In this document: positions 1 to 6,357 of the stretch, piece after piece
How positions within the stretch are numbered: the first letter of the stretch is position 1
How the letters are laid out: each line of letters begins with the position of its first letter
NCBI GenBank assembly: GCA_023133375.1
Contig: JAGLWP010000012.1
Location: forward strand, 1 to 13,731
Direction: 5' to 3'
Length of the DNA: 13,731 bases
DNA from: Candidatus Pacearchaeota archaeon
GTDB lineage: Archaea; Nanobdellota; Nanobdellia; Pacearchaeales; GW2011-AR1
The notes under the pieces: model-generated
What the model was told of the DNA's origin: nothing
What the model saw: only the letters and a program-made list of their open reading frames with translations
The model's database searches: none
Made by a program: the position numbers and the translations under genes

Positions 1-32
1 ATTACTTCTAATCTCTCTCGTTTTTTTGCCAT
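1..32 (-). CDS. 5' end of a gene cut by the window edge
   Basis: An ATG at 32-30 on the minus strand opens a frame reading M-A-K-K-R-E-R-L-E-V and running off the window. It begins one base after the stop codon of the upstream Nudix gene, so it is very probably the third gene of the same operon. The basic start followed by R-L-E-V is reminiscent of small archaeal winged-helix regulators that begin in this way, but ten residues cannot support a family call. The existence of the gene is likely from the operon spacing; its function is open. Confidence 0.5.
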   Translation of the reverse strand, partial: MAKKRERLEV

Positions 33-33
33 T

Positions 34-495
34 TTATAATTTATCTAAAATATTTAACTTTAGTTTAGATATTAAGTTTTTTTTATTGAAATTAAATTTT
101 CCTGTGAAATATTTTCCTTCTAAAAGTAGTGGTAACCAGTATCTGTCATCTTCCCACATCCGATAATAAGGTAGTTTATCTCTTCTAAACCACTCTGGTT
201 TCATTTCTTTTGTTTCTTTCGCTACTCCAGAGAAATCGCTAGCCAGAAAAAAATTCACTAAATGGTCTTGTTCCTTGCCTTGAAAATAAAATCTAATCTG
301 ACCCATTCTCTCCAGATTCTTAATTGTAATTCCAGCTTCCTCGTATGTTTCTCTTATGGCTGCTTCTTCTAATGTTTCTCCTTTCTCAATACCTCCTCCA
401 AATCCATTATATTTACCTTTACCAAATCCCTCTTTCTTCAGTCCCAACAAAACCCAAGGACGCTTGTAAAGGATAGATACACATTCTGTTCTCAT
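34..495 (-). CDS. MTH1-like Nudix hydrolase (8-oxo-dGTP diphosphatase type)
   Basis: This 153-residue protein has a perfect Nudix box (G-x5-E-x7-R-E-x2-E-E-x-G-I) at about residues 34-56, which binds the metal and pyrophosphate. It matches the human MTH1 branch over its whole length as I recall that sequence: the GFGKGKYNGFGGG segment before the box, GQIRFYFQG after it, and the M-K-P-E-W-F ... MWEDDRYWLPLLL block near residues 98-125 corresponding to M-R-P-C-W-F ... MWPDDSYWFPLLL. The expected role is cytosolic hydrolysis of oxidised purine nucleoside triphosphates to monophosphates, cleaning the nucleotide pool. It lies one base after the stop of the membrane-protein gene upstream and one base before the next start, so the three genes form an operon. 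The family call is strong; substrate specificity is inferred. Confidence 0.88.
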   Translation of the reverse strand: MRTECVSILYKRPWVLLGLKKEGFGKGKYNGFGGGIEKGETLEEAAIRETYEEAGITIKNLERMGQIRFYFQGKEQDHLVNFFLASDFSGVAKETKEMKPEWFRRDKLPYYRMWEDDRYWLPLLLEGKYFTGKFNFNKKNLISKLKLNILDKL

Positions 496-496
496 T

Positions 497-1153
497 TTAT
501 TTTTTTGTGACTTTCACAACTCCATATAAGAATAACAAGAAAATGATTACATTTATTATATAAACGTTCAACACAATTCCCTGACTCCAATTAAAGTATA
601 ATGCTGCCAAAGCATTTAATGTCCAAGCTGCCAAACTAAGTATCATGGCTGCAAAATAAAATTTAAGAAACTTGTGTTTTCTTCCATTCTTAATATAATT
701 CTTGAAACTTATTATTGAAGCAATACTAAACAGAAGTATTTGGGAAAAGAACATTAAAGTATAAGTTGCCCATAAATTATCTATTAGAGCTATGACTAAA
801 GCCATTAAATAAAAGACTATAATCCACGGATTAAGCAATGAGCTGGATTTTGTGGATGTTTTAAATCGTTTCCATAAGAGACTATAAAGCAAGAAAAAAC
901 CCGCCATTATTAAGAAGAATTCAAACAATATATTCAGCAAACCACGGGGCAAGGATTTTATTTCTAATAAACTTCTTACTATGAATCCAATTCCATAAAA
1001 TAAGAAAGCATTTCTAAGATATCTTATTCCCTGATGCAGACTTAAATTGAAAAGTCTGTGTGTTTTTACAACTATAATCGCGCAAATACCTGCGATTACA
1101 AAAGTATAGAAAAATTTTAATAATTCCTTGTTTTCAATAATCCATTCAAGCAT
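497..1153 (-). CDS. seven-helix membrane protein of unknown function
   Basis: The 218-residue protein is almost entirely hydrophobic, with about seven predicted membrane segments near residues 12-29, 46-62, 71-93, 108-125, 128-150, 163-186 and 194-214, separated by short basic loops (WKRFKTSTK, KNYIKNGRKHK). No catalytic motif or recognised domain is visible. The spacing resembles the seven-helix sensor modules found in front of some signalling enzymes, but no output domain is attached, so this is only a possibility. It is the first gene of a minus-strand operon; its stop is one base from the Nudix start. A TATA-like box 25 bp upstream of the ATG suggests a leaderless transcript and supports the chosen start. 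Confidence 0.75.
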   Translation of the reverse strand: MLEWIIENKELLKFFYTFVIAGICAIIVVKTHRLFNLSLHQGIRYLRNAFLFYGIGFIVRSLLEIKSLPRGLLNILFEFFLIMAGFFLLYSLLWKRFKTSTKSSSLLNPWIIVFYLMALVIALIDNLWATYTLMFFSQILLFSIASIISFKNYIKNGRKHKFLKFYFAAMILSLAAWTLNALAALYFNWSQGIVLNVYIINVIIFLLFLYGVVKVTKK

Positions 1154-1173
1154 AAAATTCCAATCTACTTTGG

Positions 1174-1183
1174 TTATTTAAAG
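1174..1183 (-). promoter_or_regulatory. TATA box for the membrane protein-Nudix operon
   Basis: On the minus strand CTTTAAATAA is centred about 25 bp upstream of the ATG at 1153. That is the archaeal TATA-to-start distance, so the mRNA would begin at or next to the start codon. Confidence 0.5.
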
Positions 1184-1310
1184 TTTTATGTATTGCAGAT
1201 ATAGGAAGAATATATATCTTGACTTCTGACGGTTTATAAACAAATTTTCTTTCACATAATTGTAAAGAGTGATATTTACATATTACCTTTTAACCTCCAT
1301 AACCCCTGGG

Positions 1311-1329
1311 AACAAGGTTAATCCTTGTT
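1311..1329. repeat. inverted repeat downstream of the ATPase gene
   Basis: AACAAGG at 1311-1317 and CCTTGTT at 1323-1329 form a perfect 7-bp stem with a 5-base loop, extendable by a few pairs with one bulge. It lies about 55 bp beyond the stop of the ATPase gene on the minus strand. It may help to end or stabilise that transcript. The rest of the 228-bp gap (1154-1381) holds only the promoter of the next operon. Confidence 0.35.
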
Positions 1330-1381
1330 TCCTTTATAATCATAAAATAAAAGAGATGACAATGGAAAAAGAAGAACCACC

Positions 1382-4075
1382 CTAATGTTTTGAAGAATTG
1401 TTTTTTAGATTTCTGTATCTAACAAATTTGTAAATTTCCCCTGCGAAAAAAACACTTGAGGTTATTAAAATGATTAAAGCTAATTCTCCTATTTTGAGTG
1501 GAACAAAACCGAATATATTTGATATCCACGGTAAAAAAATAATCCCTAATGTTAATAAAAACGACGCGCTAAAAGCTAAAATAACCCATTTATTTGAAAA
1601 AATTCCAATCTTAAATAAAGATTTTTTAAGTGAACGCATATTAAAAACATTGAACAATTGAAACATTGACATTGCTGTAAATGCAACAGTTCTTGCTTTA
1701 TCAATTCCTTGTGGAAGAAAATGTTTGAATAAAGGAATTGTTCCAAAAACCATAACTCCTGCCATTAAAATTAAAAACGGAATTAATTCTTTGTTAAGAA
1801 TTCTTTCTTTTTTGTTTCGTGGAGGTTGATTTAAAACATCGTGATGACCTGGCTCCATTGCTAATGCGATTCCATTAAAAGTGTCTGTAACTAAATTTAG
1901 ATATAAAAGTTGAATAGGTAACATTGGTAAAGGCATACCAATAGCCAGGGAAGAAACAATTGTTATGTCTTCTGCAACATTGGTTGTAATCAAGTAAAAG
2001 CTTGTTTGCCTGACATTTTGAAAAACAATTCTTCCTTCTTCAATTGCATTTACAATTGATGCAAAATTATCATCTGCCAAGACCATCTCACTTGATTCTC
2101 GTGCAACATCTGTTCCTATAATCCCCATAGAAATTCCTATATCTGCTTTTTTTAGCGCAGGGGCGTCATTAACTCCATCGCCGGTCATAGCCACAATCTC
2201 TCCCTGCTCTTGCAATTCTTTTATAATCCTTGCCTTCATTTTTGGAGTTACCCTTGAGAACACGTCAACTTTTTTGATTGCTTCTCTGAATTGGACTTTA
2301 TCCATTTTTTCCAATTCTGTTTGAGTGAGTGCTTTTGCATTTGCTGTAACAAGTCCTATTTCTTTTGCGATTGCGATTGCTGTTTCTTTATGGTCACCGG
2401 TTTTCATGACAACTCTAATTCCTGCGCTCTTTGCTCTTTTTATTGCATCTTTGATTTCTTTTCTTGGAGGGTCCTTCATTCCAACTAATCCTAAAAAAGT
2501 CATATCATCAACTAACTCTTTTGAAATAGAACTTACTTCTGAAGAAACATCTTTGTAAGTTATAGCTAAAACTCTCATTCCTTTTTTTGCCAATGATTCT
2601 GCTTTTATTAAAAATTCTTTTTTTAAATTATCTGTGAATCTTAATTTTTTGTTTGCCTTTAAAAAATAAGAAGATTTATCTATCATAGTTTCAAATGCAC
2701 CAACAGAACATAGATATTTTTTTTCTTTTGTTTCAATCAAACTTGCCCTGAATTTTAATTCAGAACTAAATGGGAAATCGTCAACAATTTTTTCATCAAG
2801 TTTTTGTCTATTTAAGCCTGCTTTTTTTCCGAGAACAAGAAGTGAAACTTCTGTTGGGTCTCCTACTATTTCATAGCTTCCATCTTTTCTTAGAAGATTT
2901 CCCTTATTACACAATGTTGAGATAGTTAGTATTTTGTTGAGTATTGGAAATTTAAACGGGTTTATTGGAGTTTTTCCAGAAAAGAATTTTCCAATTGGCT
3001 GCCATCCATCGCCAGTCACATTAAATTCGTGGTCGGCAGTTGATATCTTTTCTACTGTTATTGAGTTTTGAGTTATTGTTCCTGTTTTATCTGTTGCAAT
3101 TATTGTGGCAACGCCTAAGGTTTCAACTGCAGGCAAATGTCTTATTACTGCACTTCTTTTTGCCATTCTTCGTGCACCTACTGCCAAGACAATAATCAAA
3201 ACTGCAGGCAACCCTTCTGGAATTCCTGAAACTAATGACGCAATTGTGAAAAGGAAAATTTCAAAAAATTCTAATTTATTAATAAAGAAACCAATAATAA
3301 AAGTTAGTAATGCTCCAATACAAGCAAAGATAGCCATTTGGAATGCAAGTTGTTTAACCTTTTCATTAAAGTGCATTTTTGGGTGTGTAATTTCCTTAAT
3401 TGATTTTGCAACTTGTCCTATTTGAGTTTTAGTTGCAGTCGCAATGACAACTGCTTTTGCCTGTCCAGAAACAGTTAGAGTGCTCATAAAGACCATGTTG
3501 GTTCTGTCCCCCAAGGCAGTTGATTCCTCTAAAATTTTTGTGTTCTTTTCTACTGGGAATGATTCTCCTGTTAATGAAGATTCCTGTGTTTTGAAATTTT
3601 TTATTTCCATCAAACGTGCATCAGCAGGAACCTTGTCTCCTTCTTCTAATAATAGAACATCTCCTGGAACAAGCTGGCTTGAAGGAATTTTTATCACTTC
3701 ATTATTCCTATAAACTTTTGCATAAGAAACAATAAGTTTTTTCAGGGCATCAATTGCTTTTTCTGCTTTTCTTTCCTGAACAAATCCAACAGTTGCATTG
3801 ATTAAGATGACTGCAAGAATAACATAAGCGTCGATTAAATGGTCAAAAATAAAAGAGATTGCCATTGCTACAACTAAAATATAAATTAACGGACTGTTTA
3901 ATTGTTTTAAGAAAATTAAAATCGGCGGGGTTTTCTTTTCTTTTGAGATTTCATTTTTACCATATTGTGCTAATCTTTTTTCAGCTTCCTCTTTTTCCAG
4001 TCCTTTTTCAGATGTTTTGAATTCCTGAAAGAGAGTTTTAACATCCTTTGTATGAAAATGATTCACCTCTTGCAT
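1382..4075 (-). CDS. P2-type cation-transporting ATPase (Ca2+-like)
   Basis: This 897-residue protein is a complete P-type pump of normal length. It has an N-terminal cation-ATPase domain, the actuator loop TGES at 169-172, PEGLP in M4 at 286-290, the phosphorylated Asp in DKTGTIT (D329), KTGD at 558-561 and TGDGVNDAP at 631-639, with about ten membrane helices. Cation ligands follow the SERCA pattern: the M4 Glu (E287), N699 and E702 in M5, and N727, T730 and D731 in M6. The M8 residue equivalent to SERCA Glu908 is Gln806, so only site II looks intact, suggesting a Ca2+-like pump of one-ion stoichiometry; Na+ or other cations cannot be excluded. The usual nucleotide-binding K-G-A-P-E motif reads V-G-A-F-E at 458-462, losing the Lys. 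The gene stands alone with its own promoter, right beside a transposon-like insertion. Confidence 0.93.
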   Translation of the reverse strand: MQEVNHFHTKDVKTLFQEFKTSEKGLEKEEAEKRLAQYGKNEISKEKKTPPILIFLKQLNSPLIYILVVAMAISFIFDHLIDAYVILAVILINATVGFVQERKAEKAIDALKKLIVSYAKVYRNNEVIKIPSSQLVPGDVLLLEEGDKVPADARLMEIKNFKTQESSLTGESFPVEKNTKILEESTALGDRTNMVFMSTLTVSGQAKAVVIATATKTQIGQVAKSIKEITHPKMHFNEKVKQLAFQMAIFACIGALLTFIIGFFINKLEFFEIFLFTIASLVSGIPEGLPAVLIIVLAVGARRMAKRSAVIRHLPAVETLGVATIIATDKTGTITQNSITVEKISTADHEFNVTGDGWQPIGKFFSGKTPINPFKFPILNKILTISTLCNKGNLLRKDGSYEIVGDPTEVSLLVLGKKAGLNRQKLDEKIVDDFPFSSELKFRASLIETKEKKYLCSVGAFETMIDKSSYFLKANKKLRFTDNLKKEFLIKAESLAKKGMRVLAITYKDVSSEVSSISKELVDDMTFLGLVGMKDPPRKEIKDAIKRAKSAGIRVVMKTGDHKETAIAIAKEIGLVTANAKALTQTELEKMDKVQFREAIKKVDVFSRVTPKMKARIIKELQEQGEIVAMTGDGVNDAPALKKADIGISMGIIGTDVARESSEMVLADDNFASIVNAIEEGRIVFQNVRQTSFYLITTNVAEDITIVSSLAIGMPLPMLPIQLLYLNLVTDTFNGIALAMEPGHHDVLNQPPRNKKERILNKELIPFLILMAGVMVFGTIPLFKHFLPQGIDKARTVAFTAMSMFQLFNVFNMRSLKKSLFKIGIFSNKWVILAFSASFLLTLGIIFLPWISNIFGFVPLKIGELALIILITSSVFFAGEIYKFVRYRNLKNNSSKH

Positions 4076-4095
4076 GTTTGAAGAAGGGGGAGGGG

Positions 4096-4106
4096 ATTTA
4101 TTAAAT
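4096..4106 (-). promoter_or_regulatory. TATA box of the ATPase gene
   Basis: The AT-rich ATTTATTAAAT is centred 26 bp upstream of the ATPase ATG (4075), consistent with a leaderless mRNA. The target duplication of the adjacent mobile element starts only three bases further upstream, so the insertion replaced everything beyond the TFB-recognition region. Confidence 0.5.
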
Positions 4107-4108
4107 TA

Positions 4109-4117
4109 TTGAAATGG
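4109..4117. repeat. target site duplication, left copy
   Basis: TTGAAATGG at 4109-4117 is repeated exactly at 5381-5389, immediately outside the two inverted repeats. Three further G residues happen to follow both copies, so the matched length could be read as 9 to 12 bp; 9 makes the inverted repeats start symmetrically with GGG. Confidence 0.7.
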
Positions 4118-4139
4118 GGGATTGTCAAACTATCGGGAG
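4118..4139 (+). repeat. left terminal inverted repeat
   Basis: The left end begins GGGATTGTCAAA, continues CTATC and ends GGGAG. It pairs with 5380-5359 read on the other strand, with three mismatches in the middle. Confidence 0.7.
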
Positions 4140-4149
4140 ATAAAATTGG

Positions 4150-4165
4150 TGTCAAGTGAAGGGAG
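4150..4165 (+). repeat. left subterminal repeat
   Basis: TGTCAAGTGAAGGGAG repeats the TGTCAA...GGGAG pattern of the left terminal repeat 27 bp further in. It matches the inverted inner right repeat (5336-5321) at 13 of 16 positions, as expected for duplicated transposase-binding sites. Confidence 0.5.
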
Positions 4166-4269
4166 TTATTTGAATATGGTATAGAAAATTATGAAACTCA
4201 AACACATAACAAAATAGCCAATCCAGAATAATTTATCTTTCTAAGTTGCATTATTAATCCAAATTTCCA

Positions 4270-4431
4270 TTATTCTTGGATTAGATTTTCTTCAATAAAT
4301 TTCGCAATCTTTTCTCCACAATCTCTACAAAGTTCTTTATTTCCATGCACAGTATTTATTCTTAAATCTACAGATAAACCAAAGTCATCTGAATATTTGC
4401 CACAAATATCACATTTTATTGCACCTGCCAT
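4270..4431 (-). CDS. small zinc-ribbon/treble-clef type protein inside the element
   Basis: A 53-residue frame starts M-A-G-A-I-K-C-D-I-C and has two CxxC pairs, C7/C10 and C35/C38 (CRDC), plus His29 between them. This is the classic layout of a zinc-binding knuckle pair. The tail is a short charged helix. An ATG three codons upstream (4440) is possible, but a TATA-like box (4452-4460) is centred 25 bp from 4431, supporting the shorter form as a leaderless gene. It runs opposite to the transposase remnant and Ntn hydrolase gene. Function is unknown; nucleic-acid or protein binding would be typical for such a domain. Confidence 0.6.
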   Translation of the reverse strand: MAGAIKCDICGKYSDDFGLSVDLRINTVHGNKELCRDCGEKIAKFIEENLIQE

Positions 4432-4472
4432 ACTCTCCATAGAAAAACAACATTTTTAATCTTTTCCTTTAG

Positions 4473-4637
4473 CATAGTGTTAAGAATGTTCAAGATTATG
4501 CAGATGGATTTAAAGTATTCCATAATTTTGTAAGAAAAAATGTTAAGGATAAAACAACTCCTGCAGATAAATGTGGAATAGGAGTTAATGGAAACAGATG
4601 GAATAATTTATTAATGAGTGCTATCAAAAATAATTAA
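4473..4637 (+). pseudogene. C-terminal remnant of a DDE transposase
   Basis: An open frame without a start codon, preceded by an in-frame TAG at 4470, encodes about 54 residues that include YADGFKVFHNFVRK, TTPADKCGI and GNRWNNLL before the stop. That pattern (hydrophobic-HNFVR, then K-T-P-A-x-x-x-G-I, then G-N-x-W) is the usual end of archaeal DDE/integrase-core transposases. The catalytic core is absent. The remnant lies inside the inverted repeats, in the same direction as the following gene, and ends one base before the ATG of the Ntn hydrolase. Confidence 0.65.
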
Positions 4638-4638
4638 T

Positions 4639-5334
4639 ATGACTTACACAATAACAATAGCAAACGAAGATTCAATTTATATGGCTTCAGATTCTCGTAT
4701 GAATTACTTTAAAGATAAGGAAATTAATAGAGAAAGATACCAAGAAATAATGGCTATCGCAGATGGAATTCAAAAGACATTTTTTATTGAAAACTTAAAT
4801 GTAGGAATTCAATTTATTGGGGTTGGTTTTCTTCCAGAAGGAAATAAAAAATATCCTATTTCATATTTTATTGAAAAATTAAAAAATAAAGAAGGTTCTT
4901 CTGCAGAAAATAATTTTAAAATGATTTTTAATTTTTTTAAAGATTTAAGCAGAGCAGGAAATACTGGACAATATGTAAAAGGAGTCATGTCTGCTGTGGA
5001 TTTAGGAAAAAAGAAAGTTTGTCGTTTTAATACCTTTAATAATTCTTTTGAAATAACTGAATTACAAAAAGGAAATTATCTTGATAGTGAAGGAGTAAAT
5101 GGGAATTTCGGACAAGATGAAGCAAGTATTATTAAAGAGATTGAAAGAAGAATAAATCTTAAATCTCAAGAAAAATATTGGTTTATTGGAGGGAATATAA
5201 CTTTACTTAAAATAACAGAAGATTCTTTTAATTTCTTGATGAATTTTGAGGAAGATTTTGATAATTTCAATCAAATAAGATGGAACGTGCTTAATCCCCC
5301 TCATTTAGAACCCTATGAAACTCCCGATACTTGA
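4639..5334 (+). CDS. proteasome/Anbu/HslV-like Ntn hydrolase
   Basis: The 231-residue protein starts M-T-Y-T-I-T-I and has MASDSR at 15-20. If Met is removed, Thr2 becomes Thr1 and Asp18 and Arg20 become Asp17 and Arg19, the exact spacing of the catalytic Thr-Asp-Arg set of proteasome-type N-terminal nucleophile hydrolases. HslV and Anbu use the same trick, with Anbu starting M-T-Y. The beta strand QKTFFIENLNVGIQFIGVG at 45-63 matches the Lys33-containing strand, making Lys46 the candidate general base after a 12-residue insertion. No SGS-like motif is evident, so the C-terminal half is divergent. The in-frame GTG at 4618 is rejected because it would bury the nucleophile. The gene lies within a transposon-like unit, its stop codon overlapping an inner repeat. 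Proteolytic activity is inferred; substrate and partner are unknown. Confidence 0.6.
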   Translation: MTYTITIANEDSIYMASDSRMNYFKDKEINRERYQEIMAIADGIQKTFFIENLNVGIQFIGVGFLPEGNKKYPISYFIEKLKNKEGSSAENNFKMIFNFFKDLSRAGNTGQYVKGVMSAVDLGKKKVCRFNTFNNSFEITELQKGNYLDSEGVNGNFGQDEASIIKEIERRINLKSQEKYWFIGGNITLLKITEDSFNFLMNFEEDFDNFNQIRWNVLNPPHLEPYETPDT

Positions 5335-5336
5335 CA
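5321..5336 (-). repeat. right subterminal repeat
   Basis: On the minus strand TGTCAAGTATCGGGAG mirrors the left subterminal repeat. It overlaps the stop codon (5332-5334) of the Ntn hydrolase gene, showing how tightly that gene fits within the element. Confidence 0.5.
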
Positions 5337-5358
5337 AAGGAATAGGATTTAATCAAAA

Positions 5359-5380
5359 CTCCCTATGATTTGACAATCCC
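5359..5380 (-). repeat. right terminal inverted repeat
   Basis: Read on the minus strand it begins GGGATTGTCAAA, continues TCATA and ends GGGAG, matching the left end at 19 of 22 positions. Confidence 0.7.
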
Positions 5381-5389
5381 TTGAAATGG
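5381..5389. repeat. target site duplication, right copy
   Basis: TTGAAATGG is identical to 4109-4117 and directly abuts the right inverted repeat. Confidence 0.7.
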
Positions 5390-5401
5390 GGGCTACGAAA
5401 T

Positions 5402-5488
5402 AAAAAAGAAGAACCTGCTGTTTGCCCAAAATGTAAAAGTCCTTATTGGAATAAACCAAAAAGAAAGAGAAAAGAATTAATCTTCTAA
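5402..5488 (+). pseudogene. remnant of a small zinc-ribbon gene
   Basis: The frame reads KKEEPAVCPKCKSPYWNKPK, then a basic tail and a stop at 5486-5488. This resembles the C-terminal half of small archaeal zinc-ribbon proteins in which a first CxxC knuckle precedes W-x(n)-EPAVCPKC. No start codon or first knuckle is present in frame. The frame runs leftwards to the right end of the mobile element and, across it, a few codons more, so the gene was probably already broken or was broken by the insertion. It overlaps the 3' end of the convergent peptidase gene by 12 bases. Confidence 0.4.
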
Positions 5489-6154
5489 AGAAAAGTATAT
5501 TTGATGTTTTTTATTCCAAATTAAAGCAGAAATTATATCCTGAAGATTATCTTTCATTCCTTCTGAGGTAGTAGATTGAAAATATTTTCCCTTGCATTCA
5601 TTAATTCTTTTCTCATAAATCTCTTGAGATTTTTCAAATGCATCTTTAATTGAACCACCATTAATTAAAACTTTTGAGCCACTATTAACAGCTTCTTGAA
5701 ACATTTTTGCAATTATGTCTTTTTCTGGCTCATTCTCTATGTAGCAAATATAAAAATAATTTTTATAACCGATATATCCCCTACAACCTTTATCCATTGC
5801 GCATGGTGCAAGAAATTTAGCAGTAAAACATGAAATAACATTCACAATTTTTCCTTTTAAAAGATAATCATTCTTATTTGCAATAATTACTGGGGTTTTA
5901 TTAAATCCCATTGCAGAAAATTCATCACCATGTCCATTCAAAAAAACAAATTCTGGATTATGTTTCTCCATAAGCTTCAAGAATTTTTCTTCTATAAAAT
6001 TTTCTTTTTGTAAATCTATAATATTTAATTTTCCTTCAGCCTCTTTAATTAATTCTTCACACCAATAAAAAGGATATTTAACAACATCATCACAATAACA
6101 TCTACCAATTATTATTGATTGCCTTGGCTTATTTTGCTTTGTTTTGCCAACCAT
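5477..6154 (-). CDS. clan CD cysteine peptidase (caspase/gingipain/CHAT-like)
   Basis: The 225-residue protein has the clan CD dyad pattern: a strand ending in the His motif FVFLNGHGDE (His75) and a second strand ending in VNVISCFTA (Cys109). These are followed by a helix and GCRGYIGY at 123-130, as in C25/CHAT-type caspase-fold proteases. The C-terminal part, with an amphipathic helix at about 168-186 and LIWNKKH at 211-217, resembles related archaeal proteins. There is no signal peptide or membrane helix, so it is cytosolic. The ATG lies 43 bases inside the preceding gene; the next Met (62) would delete the first core strand, so the overlapping start is kept. It follows two small proteins in a coupled operon, suggesting they act as adaptor, sensor or inhibitor. 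Substrate is unknown. Confidence 0.7.
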   Translation of the reverse strand: MVGKTKQNKPRQSIIIGRCYCDDVVKYPFYWCEELIKEAEGKLNIIDLQKENFIEEKFLKLMEKHNPEFVFLNGHGDEFSAMGFNKTPVIIANKNDYLLKGKIVNVISCFTAKFLAPCAMDKGCRGYIGYKNYFYICYIENEPEKDIIAKMFQEAVNSGSKVLINGGSIKDAFEKSQEIYEKRINECKGKYFQSTTSEGMKDNLQDIISALIWNKKHQIYFSLED

Positions 6155-6357
6155 TTTATAAATTCGACTTGCATTTGTACATAGGCTTTTCCAATTTCTG
6201 TTCTATCTTGAACTTGCAAAAGCAATTCTTGTTTAGTATAAGAATTTGAAAGTATCCCCAAACGCATTTTATTAGGCATAGTTTTCAATCTTTCTTCTAC
6301 AATTTTCCATTCTTCTTCTGAAATATTATCTTTTTTTTCTTTATTTTTCCAGCTCAT
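6112..6357 (-). CDS. small helical protein coupled to the clan CD peptidase
   Basis: This 81-residue protein has a charged N-terminal helix, a short strand-turn (MRLGILSNSYT) and two further helices (KQELLLQVQDRTEIGKAY, VQMQVEFIKWLAK). No enzyme motif is visible. It starts by an ATGA overlap with the 62-residue gene upstream and overlaps the peptidase gene by 43 bases, so the three are probably translationally coupled. Its core can be aligned with the 62-residue protein, suggesting paralogy. A role as adaptor or regulator of the peptidase is inferred from position alone. Confidence 0.65.
   Translation of the reverse strand: MSWKNKEKKDNISEEEWKIVEERLKTMPNKMRLGILSNSYTKQELLLQVQDRTEIGKAYVQMQVEFIKWLAKQSKISQGNQ

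Larger units (their letters stand above)
4118..5380. mobile_element. 1263-bp transposon-like unit carrying an Ntn hydrolase gene
   Basis: The unit starts with GGGATTGTCAAA and ends with its reverse complement. The 22-bp ends match at 19 of 22 positions, and a 9-bp direct repeat flanks them. A related motif (TGTCAA then GGGAG) recurs just inside each end. Inside lie a minus-strand zinc-ribbon gene, the C-terminal 54 codons of a DDE transposase without the rest of the gene, and an intact protease-like gene one base after the transposase stop. The unit could no longer move on its own but could be mobilised by a related transposase. The family is unassigned: the TIR start and the 8-9 bp duplication class fit several families, and the transposase tail resembles archaeal DDE transposases. 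Confidence 0.7.

Noticed and set aside
3105..3713. Plus-strand frames opposite the P-type ATPase (also at 1470-1661 and 2291-2558)
   Set aside because: They are antisense to an intact ATPase, and low-complexity Ser/Phe-rich runs betray reversed Glu/Lys codons.
4618..4638. GTG at 4618 as the start of the Ntn hydrolase
   Set aside because: It would add seven residues ahead of the Thr nucleophile and lies inside the transposase remnant; ATG 4639 gives the canonical 1/17/19 spacing.
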